Source of the DNA: Anoplolepis gracilipes | Lineage: Eukaryota; Arthropoda; Insecta; Hymenoptera; Formicidae | Direction: 5' to 3' | Assembly: GCF_047496725.1 (NCBI RefSeq) | Contig: NC_132981.1 | Coordinates: forward strand, 6,352,001 to 6,416,000 | DNA: 64,000 bases | In this document: piece after piece, positions 13,632-25,212 of the stretch | Layout of the letters: each line of letters begins with the position of its first letter | How positions within the stretch are numbered: the stretch's first letter is position 1 | Translations under genes and position numbers: made by a program | Notes under the pieces: generated by a model | Told to the model about the DNA's origin: nothing | Databases searched by the model: none | Seen by the model: only the letters and a program-made list of their open reading frames with translations

Positions 13632-13895
13632 TTAACGCGTTGTAAGCGATACCATAGTTGCGGTGAAGTTCTGCATCTCGCTTCCTAAGCAGTAAACAGT
13701 ACCCGTCGGATATTTGTCGAATTTCGCAGCCGGAAGTTTGACCGTCGGTCTAGCCAGATAGTTACAATGTGCTTCCACTCCCACGTGAAGCAAACGTTTC
13801 TGAAAACGTCGGTGGTCAGACTCTACGGGGGATCCTTGTACTACTGGCAAACCGCAAACATTTACCACGGTAGCGTTCAGCTCAGTCACAAACAT
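13632..13895 (-). CDS. Hypothetical 87-residue ORF, only open frame of its island
   Basis: A GC-richer island flanked by AT-rich sequence holds one long open frame on the minus strand, starting at ATG 13895. Unlike most islands here, no competing long frame is open. Composition is protein-like: it contains PTVKLPAAKFDKYPTG, three or four Cys and several NxT/S sites. A possible donor ATG|GTATCG lies eight codons before the stop. Upstream on the minus strand there is no clear acceptor. It could be a genuine exon, a small gene or a remnant of older coding sequence. No family is recognised. Confidence 0.35.
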   Translation of the reverse strand: MFVTELNATVVNVCGLPVVQGSPVESDHRRFQKRLLHVGVEAHCNYLARPTVKLPAAKFDKYPTGTVYCLGSEMQNFTATMVSLTTR

Positions 13896-14685
13896 TACTG
13901 ACAATTAGTCCGTATCTTTGAGTCTTCCTTCGCCTGCTACCATCAGAAAGGCTTTCTCTCCGAATTTCGAGTAACGTGATAAACTTTGGTCTACAGTCGA
14001 GAATCTTGCAAAGTCAACTTTCGTGTATAAAAAACTAGGTACAAGTTATACCGTCATTTCAAACACATCGCGAGAGAATTTTGATAAATAGATACAACAC
14101 ACTTCTCGCATATCGTTTGTCAAGCAAAGATAGTATAATAATATAACGTATATGCATAATTTTTTAATCATCCCGTATGTAGCTTGATTTATGATCTTAA
14201 AATGTATAACGTACGCTATGCATACTTACGTTGTGCATTATAAGGCTTTAGAGTGTACTCTATAGGGTAATATCTGCATTGTAATGCATCTTCCTTACGA
14301 GTGTTATTTATTACTATCTACCGAGATTTATCGGTTTTCTAACGTCGCACGCTTTTCTCTACAGGAGCTACACGGAAGAAGCTTTTCCGAAATTCATGTC
14401 AAAATAAAACGATGACGGATGGAGATGCAGATCGAACGATAAAAAAGAGAAAAAAGGAGATACCCGCTTTCGCGTGAGAGGACGCATCATGGATTCAGGC
14501 AAACTCACGATCTTCGTCGGCTTCTTATAAACATGTACCTGTCTCAGCAAGAACATTCGCATAATCTGAGAGAATTTCGCTCGCGTTGCAGTTTCGCATA
14601 TTTGCATAAACCTCGCCAAACCTTGTCACATGTAGAAAGTGAGATAGGATAAATGAGTATAAGTATTGACAGATATAAAAAACGA

Positions 14686-14692
<7 letters not shown>

Positions 14693-14734
<42 letters not shown>
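14693..14734. repeat. (AG)n microsatellite
   Basis: AG run of about 42 bases with one interruption near 14726. Confidence 0.95.
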
Positions 14735-14735
<1 letters not shown>

Positions 14736-15504
14736 CCACAAGCACATTTCGGACTAAATCAATAACATATTTGGAAATACATATTTGAGTAAATTTAATT
14801 GGTTTAAGATATATCAAATCAATTTTATTTGAAAATTATTATAATTAGTTTTACTCATCTTTGATATTATATATATCTTTATGTGATAAAGCTAATTTTG
14901 ATTGAGAAACATTTCCGATATTTTTTCGATATTTACCTGAACAAAAAATTCGAACATAAAATTATAAGTTAAATAATCACATACTTTTAAAATTTTGTAA
15001 AACATATAAGCAATTTTCACGTACATAAAACGTAAAAAATTGACCATGGACTGTAATTCGTTCACAAAATATAAGTTAGTTAATTTTGTATTTCTCAACA
15101 GAATTTCATTATAAATTTAATGAAGATAGTATAAATGAAAATATAAAAATTCGTTCTGTCCTTTATGTTTCTGCTTCACTAGCTTTACTGTTATTTTCAT
15201 AAAAAAAAGTAACAATTGTGTTGCGAGATATGATGCTGATTCGTTGATTAAAATGACGCTCCTGGAGAGATGAAACATCTTCAATATCATTGCAAGTGTA
15301 ATACGAAAAAGACAACTACGAAAACTAGAAGCACAATAAGTGAGACACAATTTCGCCAGAATACACTATATTAAGAGTATCTATGTATTTTCGCTCTTGA
15401 AATCCAGCAAAGATTTTTAATTCCCTGTCTCCCCTACACAAATAAAAAAAGATTATTGTTACTGCAAAGAAAATAAAGTATATTTGACACACTTTGTTAT
15501 ATAA

Positions 15505-15546
15505 ATATATATATATATATATATATACGTGTGTGTGTGTGTGTGT
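15505..15546. repeat. Compound (AT)n(GT)n microsatellite
   Basis: An AT run (15505-15526) joins a GT run (15529-15546) through ACGT. Antisense frames through it are repeat artefacts. Confidence 0.95.
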
Positions 15547-16373
15547 CTTTGTGTGATAAAAAAAATTGTGCACGATTTGTTGATTTTATACATATATTTC
15601 AAACTCTCACAAAAAGTGTGTTTAAAAGAAAATAAAAATATTTAATGTTATCAAGACATAAGACCAACAGTATTAATTTAATAATAAATAATAATAATAA
15701 TAAATATTTAAAAATACAAACACAAGTTACAAACAAAATAAGTATTTCTAAAAATAATGATATATATTTAAAAAAAATTTAATTATCTTTACTTTTTTTT
15801 CAGAAAATCTTACAATGTTTATGCGCTCGTCAAACTTCTAAGTGCTAACTTACATATGTAAGATAAAAATTTTGAATATTATTAATTTATGTTATTACAT
15901 TATATAAAATTAAACATTGAATTTTTCAAGTAACTGACGCATATAACATGAATTATTTATTAGACATATTAATATATTTTAGAATTTTCAAATATAATAT
16001 TAAATAAGGGTAATAATATTATATTGTACTAATAAATTTAAGATTAAAAGGAATAATATATTAGTCCTTCAAATACACTCCCAAAGCACAATAAAGCATT
16101 TCTTACCATAAAAATCTACAACTTGATAATATATACAATAATATATATTGTACATGTATATTCTAATACAACTTAATAATATTACATATAAATTTAACAC
16201 CTCAACCAAATTGCCAGTTGTTAATGAAAATCTTTACAATTTTATACAGCAGTAGAAGACTTCAGATTACTTTTAATTTTCGTCTAATTGTATTTATTAA
16301 GAGAAATTTATTTTCTGCGACTATCACATCTTTCTTGTCTACCATTTTGTTTGAGTTAATCATTGAGCTTATT

Positions 16374-16495
16374 TCATTTCAAATGTGCAACATGCTTTTT
16401 GCGCGGTGCAATAAAGTCGTTCTTGCCTTTAAAACGAGCCGAGCTGCGGGACAGATAAGACGATGATGTCGCTGAGAGATTCGCGACGCGTCTTC
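16374..16495 (-). CDS. Possible minus-strand exon after a very strong acceptor
   Basis: On the minus strand a long pyrimidine tract (about 16534 down to 16498) ends in GATTTCAG, one of the strongest acceptors in the window. The exon would begin at 16495. Two frames stay open for 38-39 codons. The frame ending at TGA 16376-16374 has a Ser-rich centre (SATSSSYLSRSSAR) and basic end; the alternative ends six bases away. No upstream first exon or donor was identified. Read-through from an ATG at 16573 gives another 64-residue frame. Confidence 0.25.
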
Positions 16496-16879
16496 CTGAA
16501 ATCGAGGAAGAAGAAGAGAAACGGGTGGAAGGACGATACCGATGGTGGTCGAGGCTAGAATTTTAAGAGGCATGAGATCTATCGCTCTCGCGACTGAAAA
16601 GCCGCTGATCTTTGGACAGGGCGCCTTAAGCGAATAGAAGAGATATTGTACTTGGGATTCAGAATGGCACCAGCGTTATCTAACCTGGTGATACTGACAC
16701 CGTTGCGTCGAGGGTTCGCAAAATACCTCTAGGGGTGCAAGTGAAGAAAGAAAAAAAACTGTGAAAAAACGCACGAGCGAAAAAGCAGTTGGTAATGCGT
16801 GCTCGGCATATTAACTAATGCTTGCTAACGAGATTTCGCGTCAAACTTAATGCAATCGACGAAAGATGGAATAATGATA

Positions 16880-18400
16880 TTAAATTGGAAGTAAAAATTT
16901 ATTTGAATATAAAATTTTTGTTAAAACTTTTATTACAATAATAATTTTGCACAGTAGTTGCGTAATCAAGAATTTATGAAACGAACGTGATGCCAGTAAC
17001 ATTCATACATAATAATCAATTTTATATACGTGTGATATTTACGATTATGTTTATGTAATTAATTTATGTAAAGTATAATTCTCTACTAAACTTATAATTT
17101 CTCTATAAAATTAATCTTCATAAGTTATTTATATTATTAATTTTGTCAATTAAATATTGATGTATAATAGTATCATAATTATTATACATTATATTTGAAA
17201 ATAATGTAACATAATCTATAGTCAAAAGAAAAAGAAAATCATAATCTGAAGACAATGTTCTGCATTGACTGAGATATCATTTACGCTGACGCTGCGATCG
17301 ACAGTCTGATAAGGATAATAACTTTATAGGAACGGGCGGTTTTATAGAGACTTATCGGACTTTGCATATCAACGTCAGTTCGCGCGTGTTGACACGAAGG
17401 AGGAAAGTAAAAACGGCGATTTTATGGGCGAGTACCCAACTGCTCGTTTCGCTAAAATCGTAAATCAAGAGAAACGCGCGGGTGGTGTTTAGGTCGTTAT
17501 GCATGAGCGCGATTGTCGAACATTCGTGAAGAATATAGCGTCTTCAGACTTGAGATAAAGTACCTAGACACTTACGTATAAGTCTTTGATTCTTTTATAT
17601 ACTTTATGTTACTTTACGTTAAAAAAGTAATATAAAAAGGACAAAAAATATATTAAGTAAATCTTAATTGACTTTTTCTATTTTCGTAAAATTGACGTAA
17701 ATAGCATTCATAATTTTATTTATTAAAATCTACTGTGCAAACAAAATCTATATTCAGAAAAATATAATTAAAACCTCTAAATATTTAAGATATTATTGAA
17801 AAACGTCACGAGATATTATAGAATGCATATAATTAATTCATAATAAGTTTATTTTTGATACTTCAAAATATCCACACAAAGTTTTCCCAGACATACGATT
17901 GTTAAAATCAGAAATTTTAAACTTGTGGAATTTCATCAATAATTTGTAATACTACTAAAATATTGAAATACGAATTATATTACTTATTGGGAATAAGAGA
18001 TAATATCTCTCTGTGTATCCTTATGATAATATAATCCCTGAATTTCCATAGAATTAATTGATTACCTTAAATTAATATGTACAGCTGCTGTTAATTAAAC
18101 CAAACGGTATCAGTTGGCACATAACACGCTATTTACAGAATTTACATACTATCTCATGTATCATATCAGTATCTAATTCAGCACAATTTAGAGCATATAC
18201 ATATAACATTTTAACCATAACAGAACGCGATAGCAGGTAACAAAATATCGAATCGGTCACTTTAATCTGTTTTAATTTCGCTACGTTTCAGAGCGGAAAT
18301 CTAGAAACGCCAAGGCCGTGTCAAAGCTACATGTGACATATTTCGACCGATGGTTATAATATATAACACATATGTATATGATGTAGGACGCAATAACCTC
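16880..18400. other. No supported gene
   Basis: AT-rich except for a patch at about 17270-17540 that has no long frame on either strand and contains GATAAGG and repeated ATCG/CGCG words. It could be regulatory; nothing more can be said. Confidence 0.45.
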
Positions 18401-18470
18401 CGCGATGAAGATCAAGTTCTATAATACTGGAGAAATTGCCGCATCGCGAATTGTGGTCGATTGTTGGTGG

Positions 18471-18719
18471 TTATACAGTTTTACTGTTACAAACACAACC
18501 ACGTCCTTTGACGTCCTCCTCGCAGACTAGAACAAAACGCATGCTGGTACCGAACCAGTTGCAAACACAAGGGTAACCATGTACACAGTGGTGCACAGTA
18601 GACGCGTGGCGATAGTATGGCGATACAATGATTTTGAAAGCGGAAATGAAAACAACGTTACGCTCGACAAATGTCGAGCGAAGATAGAGTTCGAGGAACC
18701 CGCAGCTTTTGTCGGGCAT
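18471..18719 (-). CDS. Hypothetical 82-residue Cys-rich ORF
   Basis: True ATG at 18719; the frame encodes a product with eight Cys, clustered in the C-terminal half (HHCVHGYPCVC and a closing GCVC). It lacks an obvious signal peptide, overlaps head-to-head with the plus-strand ORF at 18671 and has no splice support. Only one of the two is likely to be translated, if either. No family is recognised. Confidence 0.2.
   Translation of the reverse strand: MPDKSCGFLELYLRSTFVERNVVFISAFKIIVSPYYRHASTVHHCVHGYPCVCNWFGTSMRFVLVCEEDVKGRGCVCNSKTV
18661..18680. other. Near-perfect 20-bp palindrome
   Basis: CGCTCGACA and TGTCGAGCG are exact reverse complements separated by AA. Dyads of this size often bind dimeric transcription factors. 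The 18671 ORF begins inside it. Confidence 0.8.
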
Positions 18720-18889
18720 TCGAATACGATACCATAAAATCGACGGTCGTACTACGCGATCGGAACGACGACAGATTCATTTACGAGTTTCGTGATTTCG
18801 TACGTTTTCGGTGCGGTGTGTCGACACGTTTTCGATTCGTATCGCCGTGTGTAGATATTTCGGAGGTATATGTCCAGGCAGTTTTATAG
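18671..18889 (+). CDS. Hypothetical 72-residue ORF
   Basis: The start lies in CGACAAATGTC, a good insect translation context. The product is charged and aromatic (RDRNDDRFIYEFRDFVRFR in the middle). A possible donor GAG|GTATAT lies near its end. It competes with the minus-strand ORF 18471-18719 over the first 49 bases. No family is recognised. Confidence 0.22.
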   Translation: MSSEDRVRGTRSFCRAFEYDTIKSTVVLRDRNDDRFIYEFRDFVRFRCGVSTRFRFVSPCVDISEVYVQAVL

Positions 18890-18999
18890 ACTTTAATTTG
18901 TCGTCGTGCGCTGCGAGCAAACGTTTTCAATGCCTGTGATTCGACGGCGGAAACCGACGTTTTATGCATTCATGAAGCGCCACGATTACCACAATAGAT

Positions 19000-20600
19000 T
19001 TTGTAGTGTATTTACACGGTCAACTAATCAAAAAGGAAGGCAATAAGATATTATACATTTTTCTTTCTTTTTATTATGTATCAGATAAAAATGACTCTTT
19101 TTCCATTTTAAATATCATAAAAATAAATCCATTATCAAAATATCGCGAAATTGGATTTCAACATCTTTTAGATATCATCGATTATGCAGCTTTATGTTAC
19201 GTTTCGTTTCGTTCGCGATATGTTCGCTCGATCCATATTAATTTTATGATATCCCCCATACACACACCTCTAATAAATGAACGCATGCCGCGTATATCGA
19301 AATAAATATCCATATGCTATATACACGTGATATAGTATGTGAAGTAATAAAATTCGCAAATTCAAAATAATATTATATGAGAACAAAGACCGATAAGATT
19401 AGACTGGAAATTAAATTAAAACGATAATACGTATAATCGTTTCCGGAATATTATATTTATGAGTCGTTTAATCTGTGACTAATTAATACGGGTCCGTCAG
19501 CTCTTACTCAATTATTCGCTTGCGCAATAATTGATGAAAACGTCGAGCTGTTTTCTGTTTTATGCGTAATGATCCCATGGTGCTCGTTCAGCCGATTAAG
19601 TAAAATTGTATCAAAATTCCGTGCCACACGCGGCTGATTAACTAATCGAATTCCAGCTTGACGCGTTAACTCGTAAATGTCGATGGATGTCGCGTCGGTG
19701 TATATACGACAATAATACGCTCTTTAGAATAGACCATTGCCTCGCTATCGATTTTTTACGGTCATGCATAAGAATTTGAAAAAAAAAAAAAAAAAAAAAA
19801 AAATACACGATTTCATTGAACGATTGGATTTCATTATGGCGAGCACGTAGGTGATGCGTTGGCGGTATTTCTCGAGGAAGTTATTCCATAAATAATAAAA
19901 CGATAAACAATAAATTATATAAAACTGCTCTCGAGTAAAGTGATCGCCTTCTTTTTCCTCGGGAAACGATAGAGGAGCAACGCGGAGAAGAAGGAGCAGA
20001 GATAAAAGAATGAAAAATTTGTGAGCATTCCGGCAATGTCGCGGACAGCCAATCGACGGCAGAAGATTAATACGATTCCGGAATTGTGCTCGGTCCTCGT
20101 CGCGTACTTGACTCATGACAAACGAAACGAATAATTCCCGCAGAAGCACAGCATCGTATACTGACCTTTGATAAAATACCTTTTCGAAATTTTCTCACTT
20201 CATATGACTGTCGAAATTTCACAAGAAGTACATAAACAGACACGAAATAAATAAGAAAGCGAAACGAGGCGTTATTTCTTTCACAAAAAGTTTGTACATG
20301 CTGTTGCAAAATTTTTATTCCTGATACCTTTTTTGTAAAAAATTGCATAACTAAGAGATATTAAACTTTACAATACTTTATACGAAATTATATCGCTATA
20401 TGATGTCTCCTAAATGCCTCCTATAATGCCTGCCTTCTATTGGTTGTTTCTTGACTTACAGGCGAGAAATCGAACGTAAGATTAGATGAAAAAGTATCAT
20501 AAAACTGAATTTCATTTTCTTATTTGGACCGAAGGGTAATCGGCGTTGGGGGATATATTCGATGGCGCAGACACGAGAAGACTGAGCGTTAGCCGATAAA
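19000..20600. other. Non-coding stretch with a homeodomain-motif patch
   Basis: The patch at about 19470-19680 contains several TAAT-core words (CTAATTAATA, CAATTATT, TTAACTAATC) in a moderately GC-rich setting, which is compatible with an enhancer. A poly-A run and overlapping minus-strand frames (19745-20348) without splice support follow. An acceptor-like TTGACTTACAG ends at 20461, with no usable exon after it. Confidence 0.4.
19780..19803. repeat. Poly-A run (24 nt)
   Basis: Uninterrupted run of 24 A. Confidence 0.95.
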
Positions 20601-20649
20601 CGTTTTCGGATTTTAAAAGGAGCGCAGTGTATACTTGTCTCACGCCGTA

Positions 20650-20739
20650 ATGGACCTTACAAGTGACTTCAATCGCTACCATTTGTCAACTTCTTCCACC
20701 TCCAATGCCGATAAAATCCGAGAGATCCGGATACAGTGA
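20650..20739 (+). CDS. Short ORF (29 residues)
   Basis: ATGGAC start in a GC-rich island; the polar product (Ser/Thr-rich centre, RE-I-R end) is too short to assess. The island has a donor-like CCAAG|GTAAAA at about 20770. It may be an untranslated exon or promoter. Confidence 0.12.
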   Translation: MDLTSDFNRYHLSTSSTSNADKIREIRIQ

Positions 20740-21100
20740 GAAAAAGTAGAATATCGACGACATTCGCCAAGGTAAAAAGTAGTATAAACACACTAGATAC
20801 AAACACATATATTTCAATCTATCGGGGCATTAAAATTTCTAGTATAACTTTTAGCACGATGTACTTGCAATTCCTTTCGTTTCTCTTTCTGAATATTACA
20901 TTAGAATAATTTAATTCTATTTTTAACACACATTATGTTAGTTTTATGTGAATTTAGTCACGGTGGTTATTCTGATGGAACACAATAACATATCCATTAT
21001 CGATATGTAATCTCACATCTCAAAATATTATATTATCTGATTCAATATTAGATATAAAATTACTAGAAAATCAATAATCACAAATAATTAAAAATACAGC

Positions 21101-21310
21101 ATGACTAAATATCCGATTAAATTCAAATATACAAGTATGAATGTTAATAATCGCGTATATACATATCAAAAAAAAGAATGTATTTATCACAGAGTGCCGT
21201 TTATAACGAAGAACGAAGATAAATGTGCGACTGCCATAGATATAGAGCTGCCTTTGTTTCAATTCAATATCTGTTCCTGTTATCGAAAAGCACATTATTT
21301 CTCAGTATAA
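21101..21310 (+). CDS. Hypothetical 69-residue ORF
   Basis: ATG-initiated frame in AT-rich sequence, Lys/Tyr-rich with four Cys. A minus-strand frame covers the same bases. There is no splice or promoter support. Confidence 0.12.
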   Translation: MTKYPIKFKYTSMNVNNRVYTYQKKECIYHRVPFITKNEDKCATAIDIELPLFQFNICSCYRKAHYFSV

Positions 21311-21847
21311 TGATACGGTAACGTTACGGCTGTCTCATTTCTATATCATTAGTGGATATAAATTTACCTACTTTAAAGTATTGAATATATTACCATAACT
21401 ATTTATCGTGTTTGTTAAAAACCACCAACTGTGCAAACTAATAGTATCATTGAAGTTAGCACGATATTTAGCGTGACCATACGAAACGATGTCATAAATT
21501 CAAATAGAGTCATATTAATATATAGAAAAACAAGTTGTCTTATATAAACACAGAAACATTATGTCTATTTAATAAACTGACAGGTGAAAATGAACATATT
21601 AAAAAGAAAAAAAGAAAAAGAAGTTTTTCACGATATCTTATTACTGCGTTGATGATTTTAGCGCAAAACCATAAAATACAGCTTGTGACTTATTAGGCTG
21701 CATTATCATAAAGGTAACGTGCAAACGAGAAATAACGCATGCGACTACAATGGGGGCAAGAATAATAGCACAGTGAATCGTATTACGAGCAATGGACAAA
21801 GCTCATGTCTAAGTCTCGCATGTACCGACATTGCGGATAGGATTCCA

Positions 21848-22222
21848 CTATAGGATGAGGAGGGTATGTTCATAGATATAGGGACAGAGAGAGAAATGAT
21901 GCAAAATTTTGAATGAAAGCCTAGTGTCGCGGACGCCAGAATGTTTCTGGTATGCCGTGCACCCAGAGACAATAATCGTACTGATCGGATTGCAGCACGA
22001 CCGCGAATCGCGCGATCGCGTATTTTCGCATTCAACGTTGACCCCGATATGTACGGACGTCGCGACGAATAGGCGTTCAGAACTATTGAAGCACGTTTGC
22101 AGATTTTTGGTTGGCAAGCACGTAAAACTTCCAATCTGCATTTCCAATCTGTACACGTATCTTTGCGTTTCACGACGATCTCTTAACGACAATATCGTAT
22201 TGCGTACGACGCGAGAATTCAT
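21848..22222 (-). CDS. Hypothetical 124-residue ORF in a stop-poor island
   Basis: ATG at 22222 opens 124 codons on the minus strand. Two other frames are also long here: minus 21745-22173 (142 codons, GTG start) and plus 21909-22238 (109 codons, no ATG). That three frames are open argues for a stop-poor base composition, but an island of this size in AT-rich DNA is more than usual. The ATG-initiated frame has mixed composition with several Cys and no predicted membrane segment. No family is recognised. Confidence 0.22.
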   Translation of the reverse strand: MNSRVVRNTILSLRDRRETQRYVYRLEMQIGSFTCLPTKNLQTCFNSSERLFVATSVHIGVNVECENTRSRDSRSCCNPISTIIVSGCTAYQKHSGVRDTRLSFKILHHFSLCPYIYEHTLLIL

Positions 22223-22259
22223 ACGAATCTATAATTAACCTGTGCAAAATATCAACTAA

Positions 22260-23500
22260 ACTGTTTGTCTGTCTTCACATTATTCGCGCCATTAAATTAA
22301 ACATTTAATTCAATTAGTTTTACATTTTGAGTTACCACGTCACATTAATTGCTTTACGTGATCCATTAAAAATTAGAATTTACGTAATTAAAACATTTTC
22401 AAAAAAGAGAGAATAATTGAAAAAGCATTTAACTTAGTAAAACCGAATAAAAGTACTATTTTTTGTGTTATTGCGAAATGAAAATGTCCTGCATTGATTG
22501 AAACTTTATTTATGACTATACTGCAATAATTTAAAATGCGTATGCGATACGATGCAAATCGATAATAAAAGAAGCTAATGTATATATGCAATATGATATA
22601 TAATACTTATAAAAACCCTAATAAAATTTATATTCCTTTACTCTCGTAAAATTCTATATTTAATGTAACTCTGAATTTAATTTTAGGCGGATAATATTCC
22701 GTTGTAGTTCTGTGAAATATTTTCTTTTATAACTGTAAAATATTGCGCTCTCTTGAATTCGCTCAAGAAGAAATTCGTAGTGTTGCATTCTAACTCGTTT
22801 TACGAAGCATCATTCAAAGAAGATGCACAGAAGGAAATACATGTACATGTATATAACATATTCGCAATAACTGAAAAGTGCATTATAGAGCTGTAGATAT
22901 TACGTCATGCATGTTACATCATATTACACCTGAAAAGAAATTGCACGCATATGTCTTGTATGACGTAAAATGACAGTAAATAGCGTCTGAACTAAAAATA
23001 AAATAAAAATTATTCTTGATTTTGTTCTTTTCATTCCAAGATAGAATTTATAAATATAAAAATTTTTACTCCTATGCATAATAGCACATAAATGCAAAAT
23101 AGTTCAAGAAATATTAAGCTCATTGCTTTATTCTTATTTAATGTACATTTTAAGAAATATCATGAGTAACTAATCTATTAATGGATGCATCAAAGGATCC
23201 ATTATGTTAATTAAAGTGCCACTTGTGCAAGACTGATATAAACGACTCTCATACATAAAGTTGTAGAATTGCAAAAACAACTAACATAAAGTTCATAAAG
23301 CACAAAATAGCAGTTCTAGTAATATTTCGTACATAAACATGAAATTGAGATGTACGTTTACTATATAATTATCAAAATGAACGCTAGACTAAATTAAAGA
23401 GAGAGAGAGAGAAAGAGAGACTTCTTTCTTTCTCTTTTTCACTTTAAAAGACACAAATTTATAATTTTATATATTTTATTATAATTTTATATTTTTGTAA
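22260..23500. other. AT-rich stretch, no supported gene
   Basis: A minus-strand acceptor-like TTTCTTTTCAG|GTGTAA lies at 22930/22929, but all frames after it stop within a few codons. A (GA)n run is at about 23398-23420. Nothing else seen. Confidence 0.5.
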
Positions 23501-23862
23501 ATTTGTTTTTTAAAATAGCAAGCGGTACTTTTCGTATATAAATAAAGCCATTAAAATCAAAAAGAATTGTGTCTTGACATACGTGCTTGAAAACGTATCA
23601 GAGCCATCAATCTTCCACGTAATACGAATATGAACATATCTCAAAAGCAATATTTTCACATAAAATCCTTCTTTCTTTACCGTAGATTTATGCACCTTGA
23701 TACTTCTTCGTGATTTTTGTCGGAGCAATCAGTGACGCGGCTACATGAATGTGTCATCCGGTATCAGAAATCGACCCGATCGGAACCCGAGACCGGAGGA
23801 CCCGATGGCGTCTATATTTCCGTCGTACTGCCATCACGTGCCACACTTTGTACGTGCCTCAC

Positions 23863-23987
23863 CAGCACGTCAGAACAGCAATAATCCGCGTTCGTAAAGC
23901 GATGCCCCGCTTCACGACGTTCCTAACGTAGCGATTTCGCTCGACGCGGTTAGGTTGAGCTCGGCGCGCTCCAACAACGTCGTCCAT
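23863..23987 (-). CDS. Possible first coding exon with strong donor
   Basis: An ATGGACGACG start at 23987 (minus) opens 41 codons of basic sequence (GARRAQPNRVERNRYVRN near the start), ending at CTG|GTGAGG, a strong donor. A moderate acceptor ending TTCATGTAG near 23745 would continue the phase for about 20 more codons to a stop, giving roughly 62 residues. Another minus-strand candidate exon lies just upstream (24022-24097); the two may be alternative starts of one locus. Confidence 0.25.
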
Positions 23988-24021
23988 CGGCTTTTATTGT
24001 CGCCCAAGGTAAAGTACGTAC

Positions 24022-24097
24022 CTGGCGAGTAGACGGCTTCGACCGGCTGAGTGGTAAGACTCAACGTCGGGCCGGGCGCACGTAGGACCGCAGGCAT
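24022..24097 (-). CDS. Possible first coding exon (25 codons) with donor CCAG|GTACGT
   Basis: ATGCCTGCG at 24097 opens a frame (VLRAPGPTLSLTTQPVEAV) that reaches a consensus donor CCAG|GTACGT after 76 bases, leaving phase 1. A second overlapping frame from an upstream ATG near 24160 is also open across the donor. No acceptor partner was identified with confidence. Confidence 0.25.
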
Positions 24098-25123
24098 AAA
24101 AATAAGGCACTCTGCCGTTCCTCACGTGCCAAGAATATCGCCAAGAAATAACGGCGAACATGCCATCGCGGTATAGTTTTGCGATGTTTTTCGAACGTAC
24201 GCGCGTGGTAAAAGTGAAAAATGTGGACTTTTAGTAGCGCATCGGTGCATCAAACTGTGATCGTGTGTGAGAGCAATTTAACAATACGATCGTTTCCCCG
24301 AGATTTATAGAACATTCTTCTATTTGCGCCTTTTTACTATGAGTATATAGACGAGGTGCGTACTTAAAAAATTTATTTTTTTTTTTACTCTACCAAATGA
24401 TAAATTAATGGACATTAAAAATACTATAAATCAATAACGGATAATATTTTCTATTGACGATTTTTATGTAGTCGCTGATCTATAAGAATTTTTTCTTATT
24501 ATTTTAACACTATAAATCTAGATCAATCAATAATTTTTACATCAAATAGTATTTATTTAATGTATATTTTTTATTTCTTTTATTATTATTTTTTTTTTTT
24601 ACTTTTATAGTAAAAAAGAAATGCGTAAATATATGCTAATGTACTAATTTAAATCATGATTTCTCAGCTGTTACACTCTTGGGTCACATAGAAAAGGCTA
24701 GACATCTATTTGTTCCATATTTTCTAGTTATATATGGTCGTGTTAAGTCAAAATGAGAGTTTGTGTGAAAAAAGAAGATATATGTATAACCGTTGTTAAC
24801 TATAAAGAATAGTTATCGCCGGTTAGATTTATGATCCGACGGACAGACCATATTTTTCGTTCGCGTTGCTAATCATGAGTAAGTACACTCACTCGTTCCT
24901 CAAAAGTGGATATGTTCGAACATAAAAGCGGCTGCTACGATATATACGCAACACTTATTATATTCTTTCAAAAATCGACAATTTCACGGACGAAAAAGAT
25001 ACACATCCGGAAAAATCTCGAGTATCTATATATAACCGAAAAAGTACCCGTATCTGTTCGCGGTTAAAAAAGCATGGAACAACGAAGCAATTGGTTGTAT
25101 AATTCCGTATGGCGCGAGATTAT

Positions 25124-25129
25124 TTTATT
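25124..25129 (-). terminator. Polyadenylation signal AATAAA
   Basis: Minus-strand AATAAA about 85 bases after the proposed stop of the 25213-25520 gene, in the context GAAATAAAATAATC. Confidence 0.4.
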
Positions 25130-25212
25130 TCATAGAATTATCCTCGCAATTTTCACGCGGTAGACGGCTCGTCGTAATTCACGCTGTTGTCGCGAAATGC
25201 GCGGGTATATCC

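Larger units (their letters stand above)
14000..16370. other. AT-rich stretch with microsatellites
   Basis: No supported gene. Overlapping minus-strand frames at 14368-14817 run through the (AG)n tract and are artefacts. A polypyrimidine acceptor-like site ends at 15803, followed by a short open frame; it sits in AT-rich sequence where such sites arise by chance. Confidence 0.5.

Noticed and set aside
15785..15865. Plus-strand acceptor CTTTTTTTTCAG with an 18-codon frame
   Set aside because: T-rich acceptors are frequent by chance in this background and no partner was seen.
19745..20149. 134-codon minus-strand ORF
   Set aside because: It ends by reading through a poly-A run, overlaps other frames, and has no splice or start support.
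22920..22945. Minus-strand TTCTTTTCAG|GTGTAA as a ratchet site or exon start
   Set aside because: GTGTAA is a poor donor and all frames stop at once; the region is AT-rich.
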